Positions 32,256 to 42,449 of a DNA stretch of 64,000 nucleotides are shown one piece after another (the stretch's first letter is position 1; each line of letters opens with the position of its first letter). Origin of the DNA: Macrolepiota albuminosa (lineage: Eukaryota > Basidiomycota > Agaricomycetes > Agaricales > Agaricaceae). Where the stretch lies: NCBI GenBank assembly GCA_027475525.1, contig JAMWFC010000049.1, positions 4,882,947 through 4,946,946 on the forward strand. The letters run 5' to 3'. The notes beneath the pieces are model-generated. The model was given only the letters and a program-made list of their open reading frames with translations. It had not been told where the DNA came from and searched no databases. The position numbers were made by a program, and so were the translations under genes.

Positions 32256-33385
32256 ATCAGTCTTCCTTAGGTTCTGGCAGAACTAGAGGGAGAAAGTGCA
32301 GAAAACATGTATTGGCATTGTACAATAACTAGTACAGTTGCTACAAACCAACTACATGGGTTTTGGACAGAAGTGGTGGGAATGAGAAGAGGGTTGGCAC
32401 AACGAGCACACGTTGTTACGCTGCTGACGTGCTGAGTCGCGCGTTCTTGGAAATGTGACCACGTACTGGTCACATTGACGTTAGCTGAAATCGTCGGTGC
32501 ACCTGCTTATGTAACGTGGTCGCGCGTACTGTCGGCGGCACGTTGGGCACATGTGGATGGATAAATGTGTGGTCAAAGTTTGCCAGTGCTGGACTCTGAA
32601 TAAGGGGAACAGGGCAAGGAATATATTGGTTGAACTACGGGACAAGACCCTGTGTCTACGGAGTAGCGCAAAAGAATTGAGGACTTGCGCACGAAAACGC
32701 GCTAAGTCAGAATTGAACGCGCGGTCCGCAGATCTACTGATGGGAGTCCACGTACAGTTGAAACGTAAAAAGCTGAAGGAGATGTCGTCCACAAGACGTC
32801 GAAAGCGAGTAAAAGGGGATAAGAAGAGGTGCAGGGGAGGCGAAAGAGTTCTGAGACAGCTGTGATCTCCCAGACGTGTCCGGATAATGGAACAGAGCAA
32901 AAGTTCCGTTGTTCCGCGTGATCGGAAGAACTTGATGGCAATGACCGAGAACTGAGTGGGAGGTGTGACGAGGGGTGGTCTCCCTGGCAAGGTGCCCATG
33001 GCAATAGAGGATGAGTAAGGGAGACAGGGAGTGAAGCTAGGAGACGCACACCAAGCGGTCAGTGTGGGGGGAAAAACAAAGAGTTACCCCACACGATCGG
33101 ATAAAAAGGGAGCCGAGTAGTGGGAATGACGGTCCGAGGTGGGGGAAGCGAAAAGAAGCAGGCTTCCCCGGGTGATCGGAACGACGGGAAGAAGCTGAAA
33201 CAAAAATAGCGAGCCGAAAAGAAGTGCTGGCGGCTCGGATCATCGGATCAGCAGGGCTGATCATGATCGATCAAGAAGACTTACATCACTACTACGTCAC
33301 GCAAATTAAAGGCGTCGAACTCAAGTTATTGCGCGAGGAAATTAAGTCTATTGGGCAGCGTAGTAGTAACGAATATACCGTGTAA
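32256..33385. other. CpG-rich spacer of element A with a perfect 10-bp palindrome
   Basis: Lies between pol and the 3' end of the antisense gene, and present in A' too, so it belongs to the element. AATGTGACCA (32452-32461), loop CGTAC, TGGTCACATT (32467-32476) is a perfect inverted repeat. The plus-strand frame 32551-32865 is basic and unlike any family, and I do not call it. CpG is abundant here, in sharp contrast with the gag-pol part. Confidence 0.7.
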
Positions 33386-34654
33386 CTACAAGGCTGCCTC
33401 AATAGCATTATTTACCTCGTCCTCCTTGGAATCCGGCCCAGGGATCTCAACATCCGGGCTTTCGACGGCTGGCTGGGAAATAGAAGGAATGAGTGCGAGA
33501 CGGAGCAGAGAAAGCTAAAGAGAACGAACCGATTTGGAAGGAGAGCCGACTTGGAGCTCTCCGATGCGGATCTCTGCATCGGAAAGAGCCTGATTATCAA
33601 GGGCAGTCCGTACGGCCTCGCGACGCGCAACAAGTTGCTTGAAGCGTTGCTGTGCGAGATCCAGCGTAAAAAGTTGCTGGCACGCGGCGTCATCGAGTAC
33701 CTGAAGGTAGTCGCGAAGCGTAGTACGAGAAACTTTGCCGTCCTTGCCTAGAATGTGATCGGTTTCGTCGAGGAGAGTCTGTGCACAAGAGCCATCGGGA
33801 CGGTACGAGGCTAAGACAGCAAAAATGAAATGGGTTTTGTGTGAGAAAGGAAAAAGAGACGCACCAACAGAGGATTGAAACCGTGGCCTCTTGGAGTCGG
33901 GTGCTGCCTCAGGCGTGGGCTGGAGAGAAAGCGAAAAATGAGCAAATCGCGTGAACAATTCGTCGATTTGAATCTCTGAAATGGAAGGAAGCTCACGTCG
34001 TTAGCCTTGCGCTTGACAGGACGGGGAGATGACGCACTCATCATCTCTACGTCGCTGTCACGCTCCTGGCGATGGTCACACACACGGCGGGCATCCTCAC
34101 GGCGGCGGGTCTGGAGCAACAGGAAGGGTGAGAAGGGAATGGTGATGGACAAAGCAAAGAGTGACCTCAGCGCGCTCTTTGGCTTCGTGTGCAGCTTGTT
34201 TGGCAGCTTCTTCGGCACGGCGATCATTGATTAATTTAAGAATCGAGTCCGCAAAAATACACCAATTTTTGATATTGGAAGAAGTCTGGGCAAGTCGACG
34301 TTCGATGCGGTCCTGGACCTTGTAGAGAATGTTGTAAAGGCCAGACTGCTCAGCAATGAGGGGGAAGTCGGAGTGATCCACAAAGTTCTGGGGGCAATGC
34401 ATACAAAGTTAAATTTGGAACAAGCTCCAAAAATAGAAACAACGCACAAGTTCAGCTGCTCCGACATGCCGGGATACTAGAATCGGTGCCTCTTTGGCAA
34501 GAGCTTCCTCACAGAGACGTGTGACAGCAGTGCTAAAGGCGGCAATATATTTGACGGATTTTATTTGTTGATCCTTGTCCCGGATGATGGCGCTTTCAAG
34601 GAGAGAATAAGGGTCAGGACCAAGGGGTCTTTTAGGACCAGTAGGAGGAGCCAT
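33386..34654 (-). CDS. Antisense accessory gene of element A, six exons, 321 residues, unknown function
   Basis: Exons on the minus strand: 34448-34654, 34166-34387, 33997-34110, 33865-33919, 33530-33810, 33386-33472. All five introns (54-77 nt) have GT-AG ends and phases fit exactly. Residues 1-69 are helical (YSLLESAIIRDKDQQIKS). 70-143 are a long helical, partly coiled region (YNILYKVQDRIERRLA, RRAEEAAKQAAHEAKERAE). 144-200 hold a charged, Ser/Pro-rich hinge with NLS-like PVKRKAND and SKRPRF. 200-293 are helical again (DGSCAQTLLDETDHILGKDG, LQVLDDAACQQLFTLDLAQQ), with an acidic tail. I recognise no domain. It reads toward pol, starting 213 bp from the 3' LTR, with TTTAAA about 40 bp upstream of its ATG. 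Introns persist because the genomic RNA carries them antisense. A decayed copy is at 2907-3725. Confidence 0.82.
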
Positions 34655-34867
34655 GGGGGGAATGGTGAAGTGAGGATGTGGTGGACAATAAGGAGGGTTT
34701 AAATGGCCTTTGGAGCGACAGGGGAGGCAGCAAAAACATGCAAAAGAAACCTCACAACATTACAGGAGGTTCAGACAAAAATGTTGACATTATGGCAAAG
34801 AAATGGGACTTAACCTAATCTGGAACTGTGAATGACTGAGGACAGTCTTTATTTGGTGGGGGGGAGA

Positions 34868-35713
34868 TGATACGACGCTGTACCAGCAGTCAGGGACACA
34901 ACATGCACCAGAAGTCAAAATAAACATTTAATTATGGGCTGAAAACTGTAAGCCTCCTGGTAGCAGTCTCAACAAATTATATCTCCAAAAACACCCCAAT
35001 AAATACACAGACAGTACAGAACAAAGGGCAGGGACCAGCTCAAGCTATCAACACAACAATAGTCCAACCACTGTAATGGGGAGGGGAAGCATGGGAGCTG
35101 GCAGAAGTGACGAAATGGGATCAATTTGTGATGATCTAGATCAAGATCAGATCTGACAATGCCCGATTTGACATGACTGAAAGGGGAAAGGAAAAGAAGC
35201 ATGGAGGGATGTCAAAAGAAGCATGGAATGCAGGGAAGCGCTAAAAGGGGAAAGAAGGATCTATGAATGGGATCGTGCTAAATGGAGCTGAAGCAAATGG
35301 GGAAGTGGCAATCAGAGACATCCGGAGGAATGGTGGAACAAGAAGTTGAATGGTGGAACTGGTGGCACCGAAACATGCCTCCCAAAAGGGAAATTGGACT
35401 ATCAAATATGTTCTGGAGGCTGGAGAGTTGACAACAAAAGAGTCATGTGTAGATAGTGGTCTGTGCACCAGAAAAACAGTATAAATAGCCCAAGTTTAGT
35501 AGAGAATAGACAGGCAATTGATAGGCAAAGGCTCGGTGGTTTCCAGGGAGTGAATCACTTAGGCTGGAGTTTGTTGAGAACCCTCTGCTTTCAGGAAGAT
35601 TATTGAAAGCCTTCAAATATATCAATTTCATCATCAAGTCAGTGTGCACTGCAAGTAACCTTCTACACCATCAAGCCCCAGAACTATCAGTAATACTCAC
35701 ACCAAGTACTACA
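34868..35713 (+). repeat. 3' LTR of element A
   Basis: Same length and apparently the same sequence as the 5' LTR. Followed by the ATGG target copy at 35714-35717. Also lies upstream of the antisense gene and could serve as, or contain, its promoter in the reverse direction. Confidence 0.95.
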
Positions 35714-38700
35714 ATGGCGAGGTGTGTAGCTGAAACGTGGGTGTTCCATCCTTCATGAGGCAGGCGAAGGGGGCGGCTCCAATGATCCTAATGTCGAGTG
35801 CGCTCGGATCGATCGGAGTCGCAGACGCATCAGCCAGAGCGGGTTTGACGTGTGTCTGAGACCGGCCAGGATAGTTCAGCCCTTTGTACTTGTTCCAGGG
35901 GATGTTTGGGGGTTGATCAGGGGCCTTGCGGGCTCAGATGGGCATGGGTGGCATATGTGTGGGGGGCACGGCTGTCGTCCCAGGGGTGTCGGGCATCGGA
36001 TCACTCCCTAGGGCCCAGAGGTGCACGGCGGTTGAGGGGTGGTCTTCAGGTCCCGGGAAGGTCATGGTAAGCATCCTCCAGTCGATGTCGGGGTTCGTAT
36101 TGCATAGCCAGGGTAATCTCAGCACCATTGGGGTCGATTCATGAAGTTGCGTGACCAGGAAGTTGGAGGTGAACTCGTAGTCGTTGTCCAGGGTCACGCA
36201 CCCCAAGTGAGACCTCTGGATGGGGCTGGAGGAGGAGGGGGTGCTGTCGAGGCATTGCAGGCGGAGGGGCTGGTCGAGGGAGTCGTGGGGAAGGTCGAGG
36301 GCATCGCTAATGAAAACTCCAGCGGCTCCGCTGTTGATGAGGGCCGATATTGGTCCCAGGGCGCCGTCCAGCCTGGCATTGATGATGAAGGATCAGGACG
36401 AGCGGGACTGGAGTCTGGGGGGTGGTGGGGGCCCGTCCGGGGGGTCCTTCGGGGTAGGGTCCGGAGAGCGGGAAATGTCAAAAGGGAGTTGTTGGTCGTC
36501 GGGCATCGGGTTCCGGGTCAGGCGAAGGGTAAGATGTCGCCAATCAATGTGGGAGTTGGTGTCTCGGAGCCACGGGAGCCCTAAAACCAGGGGTGTGGAG
36601 GAGTGGAGTTTGGTTATCAACATCTGGAGCGTGTGAGTCTGTCCGTTGGTGAAGGTAACGGGCATACGCATGAAGTGAGTGATGTCCCCTGCTGTAGAGG
36701 CGTCTCCATCAAAGAGGCAGAGCTGCACTGGGACCAGGAGTCGCTGAGCAGGTTCCGGGGCAAAGGTAGACCATGCTTTGTTGATGAAGTTGTCGGTGGT
36801 GCCACTGTCAACAAGGGTGTTGAGGGGGGTTCCGGAGGGGGTGAGGCGGGTTTTGAGGAGGAGGGAGTGTGAGGAGTGGGAGGGTAGGTAAGCCGTGAGG
36901 GTGTCCTGTGCGAGTGTTGTGGAGCAAAGGTGGGAAACTGGGGTGGAGAAGACGTCGGGGTTGATTCTGCGATTTAGGGCGTCTTCCGGGTCTAAATCGC
37001 CAGGTCATTTTCTGAATACTCGAAGGTGGCATCCTCTCCTTCGAAGGTCCAGGTGGCACGTCCCATAACCTGTCATTGGGGACACTCGGAGATGAAATGG
37101 TCTTTCTCACCACAGAGTATGCAAACGCCTTCCCTCCTTCGTCGTTCCTGCACATCCTTCGGAACTTTGACCCAGGGTCATCCCTTCTTTTGAAGCCGGT
37201 TGGCCCGGAGGGCCTCCTCATCCCATTCGTCGGCGAAGTTGAGGTCTTTGGGGTCTTCCAGGGGCTCCTCGGGGCTTGGTACATCGCCTGGGTCGTGGGC
37301 GGCCACAGTGGCATTGAGTTGGGTCTGGGGGCGGGCACCGCTGCCGGGGTTAGTATTGGGTGGGCCGCGACTCACCAGGGGTCGGCCGCCGGGGAACGCA
37401 GGGGGACCGGGGTTTTGATTTTGGGGATTGGGGGTTTTGCCGAAGGGCCATGGGGGTCGGGAGTTCAAATACTCACTGCGGTCTTCCCAATAGCGCTGGT
37501 CGATCTGCATGACAAGGGCCTTGTATCTGTCGTAGGAGGGTTGTTTTGGGGCGAGTCGGAGGATGTCCTTGATACGTTGCAGCAGGGCGCAGCAGAGGGC
37601 GTACCAGAGGGCGCTGTAATTCCAACCTGTCTCATAAGCTTCCTTCTCAAAACGTACAATGAAGGTGGTGAAACGTTCTTCCAAGCGCATCCGGAGGTTG
37701 AAGAGGTTGTCCTCGGCTTCGACCACGGTGTCGTAGATCCCGAATTTCCCAGAGAACTCGTCAACAAAGGCTTGCCAGCGGGAGAGTGCCGGGTTGTTAG
37801 GGTCGAACTGGATGAGGGCCGTATAATGGTTGAAGGCGATCTCCTGGAGGTATGAGGTGGCAAAGGCCACTCAGGAGCTGTCAACCTGAAAAGTGAGTGG
37901 CTTTGCCTGAAACGTATTAAGACATTGGGTGAGGAATGTACGCCATTTTTGGGGGTCCCGGCCCGTGAATGCATCAGGTTTTTGAATGTCCAGGTGTTCT
38001 TTGCGGGTGAGGGTGTTGTGAGCGTTGTCCGGTCCGGTAGCGTTGCGGGGAGGGGGGCCGGCATTGTAGTAGTAGTAATAATGGTTACTCCCCCCTCCTT
38101 GTGGAGGAAAGGCACTGAGAGCAGGCCCCCACCTGCCTGGAGGGCCTCCTCCAGGTGGCTTACCTGGAGGTCCATGCCCAGGAGGTTCGTTGTTCCAGGG
38201 GAGTTCGTTCCTGCTGGGGGGAGGCCCAGGTCTCCACGCAGGGGGTGGCGGAGCTGGGGGGCCTGGAAGTCGTCCTCGAGATTCAGCTGGGGGTGGCGGA
38301 GGTGGTTAGGGAGGGTTCTGTGGTGTCGGGTCGATCTGAGGGGGGCCGGGTGCCAGGTCAGGTGCCAGGTTGCGTGGGGGACGTTCAACCTGAGAGGGTC
38401 GTGCTTGCATCGGAGGCCGTGGGGGGTTCTGCAGATCGAAGTGGGGCGGGGGGTCACAGTGGAAGTTGGGCTCTGAAGGGGCTGGGGCTGACGTAGGGGG
38501 CGGTATTGGGACGGGTGCGGGCACGGGATGTTGTTCGTTGTTGCCATGCATGAGCTTGTCGATGTAGCACAGTGTATCGTCCATGCTAGGGGTGTCCACG
38601 CAGGGTCTATTGGGGTTCGCCAGGGCCGGGGGGGCATTGTCCATTCGTGGGAGGGGTTCCAGGGGTCTCTGGAGCTGTCCCCAGGTCTCGAAGATACTAG

Positions 38701-39554
38701 GAATGGAGTTAGCCCTACGGCGAGTTGACAAGCCTACCGTGCAGGCAGCGGGCTGATTGAATAGCCCTCCCATCGGGTTGAGAGACCGTAGTATGGCCGA
38801 GGTGTTTTGTTGTTCTTCCCGTTGTCGTTGCTCTGGAGTGGGGACTGCGGAGGCTGCCGGGGCCAGTTCTGGGGGTTTTCGCCGGATGTGAATTGAGTGG
38901 GCCTGCGAAGTCGTCGTGTCCGAATTCTGTGAGGAGTGCCCTTGCCCGTTGCACGAAGTCCTCCGGTGAGATCCTAAGCAAGCAGAGCACTTTGTCCTGT
39001 TGCCACTCATAGTCCTCGAGGCATCGTTGTCCCACTGGTGAGGGAGGAGTCCGAGCGGGTGGGGCGGCGGTTGGGTAGTGTTGAGGGAAATAGTCGTAGT
39101 TGAGAGGTTCCTGGGGTTGGGGGGCAGGGTGCTGGTAACCGTAGTAGGGGGTGGGTGCAAAGGGGCCCTTGCTGGGGGGTACCGGGTGAGGTCTGCTGGG
39201 AACTGGTGGTGTCTCCGGCAGGCCCCTGGGGATGCTCCGGTATGAGGGGACCTCCACGGGTTGCGCCATGGCTAGGTTGGGCGGAGGGGCCCAGCTGGCT
39301 GAGGGCCCCAGATTGTAGAGAGATGGGTCAGGAGCCCAGTGGCAGTGGAGGTATTGGGGTTCGTATGGGAGAGGTGGGTAGGCAGGACGGGGGGTTTGTA
39401 CAGGGTAGTGATCGGGGACCGGGCGTCCATAAGGGTTGGTCTGGTAGCCCGTGGGGTAGTAGGTATGAGTATATGTAGCCATCAAGAATGGTGTAAGGAG
39501 GGAGTCTTGATATTTTGTCAGGTTCCGCTGAGTCGGGGCTTTCCGGGAAAGCAA
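35714..39554 (-). pseudogene. Element D Gag and double-protease region
   Basis: Continuation of the split element. From the right: a Pro/Tyr-rich N-terminal region (39480 leftward: MATYTHTYYPTGYQTNPYG), a long Pro-rich linker with frame changes (STRRRANSIPSIFETWGQ), and a capsid at 37870-37178 (FVDEFSGKFGIYDTVVEAE, MRLEERFTTFIVRFEKEAYE). Then come a CCHC knuckle near 37120-37080 (CILCGEKDHFISEC), two tandem retropepsin-like domains (36836-36480 and 36370-36110) and the linker to RT (GAAPFACLMKDGTPTFQLHTS) ending at the ATGG junction. GC- and CpG-rich, several frameshifts and stops. No 5' LTR could be defined. Confidence 0.8.
36110..36836 (-). pseudogene. Two tandem retropepsin-like domains in element D
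   Basis: The first reads NTLVDSGTTDNFINKAW (active-site loop, about 36835-36780), then VQLCLFDGDAS and LQMLITKLHSSTPLVLGLPW. The second, about 430 bp on, reads ISALINSGAAGVFISDALD (about 36350-36295), then LRLQCLDS and FLVTQLHESTPMVLRLPW. Both end in the LGLPWL / H-N--IDW pattern of gypsy proteases. The second has Asn for the catalytic Asp and LRLPW for LGLPW, so it is probably inactive and perhaps structural. Confidence 0.75.
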
Positions 39555-41043
39555 CGCCCTTACAATGCGGACTTGATCTACAGATACTTGGGTGTCTGGA
39601 ACTCCGGGGCTAGAACTCTGGGGTTCAAGACGCAGGCAGGGGTAATCCCGGGAGAGGGGACTTGGTCCAGGGGTTTTGGGTTGTGAGTAGCTGGGGTATT
39701 GGGTGGGGGTCGAGTCGTGAACCGGAGGTTCTAAGACAAGACCAAGTTAGCAAGTTAAAGTCGCGAAGTACGTACCAAACTTAGAGCACAACTGAGAGCA
39801 CACGGTTATTTAAGCGTTGATGACGCCCAAAATTTGGCCAGTAACAAATATAACTATAGTGTTACCATACCAAAAGCTTGCGTTGGGCGTGCTATAAGTG
39901 ATGTGAGGAGTCCCGGGCAGGTCCCAGAGAACGTGCCTGTGAAAATGGGGTAAAGCTGGTAAGGGGGTCGGCAAGTGTAAAGCGCTAAGGTAAAGCACCT
40001 ATGAAGGGAGCGGTGATAGGCTTCTACTCGGACTGAGCGCATCAAGGGACATTATAGGCCAACCGACACTTGACGTATTCAGGACTCTAGCGACCAGTTG
40101 GGAATATAGAGCAGCTCTAGCTCTGGCAAATTACTACAGGATGTGGAAACTTATCCTAACCCCTAGCTACCAGGCCTCCAGCGCACTCCTTTCACCTAGC
40201 CCAAGGACGAAGGAGGCTCATAACGTATAGCGCTAACACGACGGCGGGAGAGGACTATAACTAAACCCCGATCACTTCCAGAAGGAGCCAGCAGCAGGCG
40301 CTGCCATTGGACGAGGCACTTCAATCAGAAGTCTAAAGGGATCAATGACGGCGGCACTGGATATACTTAAATCCGACATCTGGACCTGACAGGAACTAAT
40401 ACAATGAGTAGCGCTGACATTAGCGCTCACGGCGTCTGTCGAGGATTTTCCGACCATACCCCGGAACAGCCTGGCCAATCGGAGTTATAGAAAAGTGAGC
40501 AGACTCGTACAACTCTAAGTCAATATAGAGTCACCGCAGGTCGCCGTGGGTCATAACGCCGTTGGTCGCCGTCAGCCATGTGCACGAGGTCGCCGATTGA
40601 CAGGTCGCCGTTAGAATAGACCACGAGGAGAGGCGCTAGGAGGTAGCGCCGCAGATGGACTTGTATCTTGACAAACACGGTAGCGCACTGTATATAAAAT
40701 AGCTACTTTTCATGTATATAACAACGAATCGTAACCCCTCGAACTCACAGTTACACTTAGCGTTCAACTCGCGCTAGCCTCCTCCGACTTCGTCACTAAG
40801 TCGGGCGCTAGCTTCGTCTATCTCGTCTTCATCGTTACGGTGCCACTTACGGGCACAATACGCTGCGCTACTCGTCTTTTCTCTAATATCTTTGCCTAAA
40901 CCACGACGCTAACCGTCTGCCAGGTAGCCCCCGAAGCGCTACAATCTAGCGCATCGTTTTACTACCTCCACTCGAGCACACCGGGACCCTGTCAGGACTC
41001 CTCACAACTACGTACGCCAAGCGCTGGAGACGGCGTTGTACTG
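39555..41043. other. CpG-rich unclassified region with TATA box and GGTCGCCG cluster
   Basis: No coding frame of note. GGTCGCCG occurs four times at 40539, 40564, 40588 and 40603. A good plus-strand TATA box, TATATAAAATAG, lies at about 40690-40701, followed by pyrimidine-rich sequence running to the gap. This looks like an LTR or promoter of an unidentified element. The 5' LTR of element D should also be somewhere right of about 39830. Confidence 0.45.
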
Positions 41044-41143
41044 NNNNNNNNNNNNNNNNNNNNNNNNNNNNNNNNNNNNNNNNNNNNNNNNNNNNNNNNN
41101 NNNNNNNNNNNNNNNNNNNNNNNNNNNNNNNNNNNNNNNNNNN
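41044..41143. other. Assembly gap (100 N)
   Basis: Exactly 100 Ns, a common placeholder for unknown length. The diverged repeat copy at 41829-42440 suggests that about 275 bp are really missing. Confidence 0.95.
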
Positions 41144-41350
41144 TGACTGATGCCATCTGTCAGTTGTCATTCTGTCTGCTGTCGGCGCTATCACTGATCG
41201 GATCTGCTTCTTGCCGTGCACAGCTGTCAAATATTGCCAAAATTGGTTAGTTAGCACGCGCTAAGGTATCCTGAGCCTGTGCCATGTTGCCGTAGCCTGC
41301 CATTGATGCGCTGATCCTGTATGGAGTCCTATCAGCATGCTAGTCAAAAG

Positions 41351-41828
41351 CGTGCCAGTCAGCGCATACCAATCAAGCAAAGAGCACGCAACAATCAAAG
41401 TTATCCAAGTTAATATCAAGACTAGCAAATACAACGGGGAACTACGCTATAAGTACTACGGGACCAGGTCTTGGGGTTCTGGGGTGTCTGGGATGGGTTC
41501 CAGGAGTCATTTAGTAGCAGGCAGGGACTGTATACTTGGATCGTGCGTGTGGGGTGTGCAATCAATTGGTGCGGAGGAAGCTGTGATACATGATGCGTGA
41601 TGGCTGGAAGCGAGTCACGTGATCCAATCGTTGATCGGGGCTGGTGGCGGCTGATGGCGGTCCTTGATGCGCATGATGACAGTGTCGGTAGTTATGATGG
41701 TGGGGCGTGTCCTGTGAGGTCGGAGGGAGAGTCCCAGATGGTGTTCTGGAGGTGTCCCGGGGTGGGTCCAGAGGGGAGGGGTCGTGACACTGAGGTGCTA
41801 TTATCTAGCATGTTGTTCTATCACATTT
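41351..41828 (+). other. No recognised gene
   Basis: Between the two copies of the gap-spanning repeat. Two plus-strand frames here are unlike any family. Confidence 0.35.
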
Positions 41829-42440
41829 GCTCAAGCATACTGGGACTCTGTCAGGACTCCTCACAACTATGCATGTCAGGTACTGGAGACAGCATTATAC
41901 TACGTATATGTCTAGCACATCCAACCACAGTTGGTGTCATCACTGTTGCCAAGTAGTTAAGAGTCACTAAAAAGCAATGAACTGTTAAGCAATGTAATTA
42001 AATGTTGTGTATTAAACTAAATAATAAGAAATGAATAAGAGAGCTGTCTATCTGACCGAGGGAGAGAGTGCTAAGAATTATCAGGTACCAGGGTAAATAC
42101 CAAGCTGTCCATCATGAGTAAATGCCATTATGTCTAATTTATAAGCACCATTGTTAGCTAGCTGTATCATGTGCTGATTGATTGATACCACCTGTCAATG
42201 CTTGCTAGTAACATGATGCCAACTGTTATTTCAGCTGCTACCAGTGCTATCACTGATCAGATCTGTTGCTTGCCATGTGTGGCTGTCAGATAAGGCCTAA
42301 AATAAATAAATTATATATGCCAAGTTTAGAACGAGTATAGCAAGATGTCCAGAACTGATGCCAAGCCTGTTATTAATGCATCTAGCCTATGTGAAGTCCT
42401 ATTATCTCTCTCTAACTGAGAAATTGACTATTTCTAGTCA
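41829..42440 (+). repeat. Diverged second copy of the repeat that spans the assembly gap
   Basis: Blocks match 40967-41043 (CTGTCAGGACTCCTCACAAC shared; GGAGACGGCGTTGTACT vs GGAGACAGCATTATACT) and 41144-41350 (CTATCACTGATCGGATCTG vs CTATCACTGATCAGATCTG). The copy left of and across the gap is CpG-rich; this one has mostly TpG or CpA at those sites. Nature unknown (LTR or long terminal-repeat-free element). Confidence 0.65.
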
Positions 42441-42449
42441 CTAAAAATA

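Larger units (their letters stand above)
25069..35713 (+). mobile_element. Element A: complete young Ty3/gypsy LTR retrotransposon with an antisense gene
   Basis: 846-bp LTRs at 25069-25914 and 34868-35713, with TG...CA ends and flanking ATGG duplicates (25065-25068, 35714-35717). Inside: Gag, protease, RT, RNase H-integrase, a 1.1-kb CpG-rich spacer, and on the minus strand a six-exon gene. A polypurine tract (about 34855-34867) precedes the 3' LTR. TGGAGCCC two bases after the 5' LTR may start the primer-binding site. It sits inside element D; removing it and one ATGG restores the D frame. A 2-nt deletion near 30038 breaks pol, so the copy itself is probably not autonomous. Confidence 0.95.

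Noticed and set aside
32551..32865. Basic 104-residue plus-strand frame in the element A spacer
   Set aside because: No motif, not preserved in A', overlaps a CpG-rich non-coding spacer.
33412..33958. Separate short minus-strand ORFs as independent genes
   Set aside because: They are exons of one spliced gene (33386-34654); the splice sites and phases join them exactly.
36141..36636. Plus-strand open frames of 138-147 residues
   Set aside because: Shadows of the double-protease region of element D on the minus strand.
37076..37855. 259-residue plus-strand open frame
   Set aside because: It is antisense to the element D capsid (37870-37178, minus), which has clear Gag motifs. The GC-rich sequence keeps the opposite strand open.
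37465..38637. 390-residue minus-strand open frame
   Set aside because: Alternative frame of the element D Gag region. Its left part overlaps the motif-bearing capsid frame and its composition (Pro/Thr/Ser/His) is that of a frame-shifted GC-rich sequence. Part of the Pro-rich linker may be real, so it is folded into the D entry.
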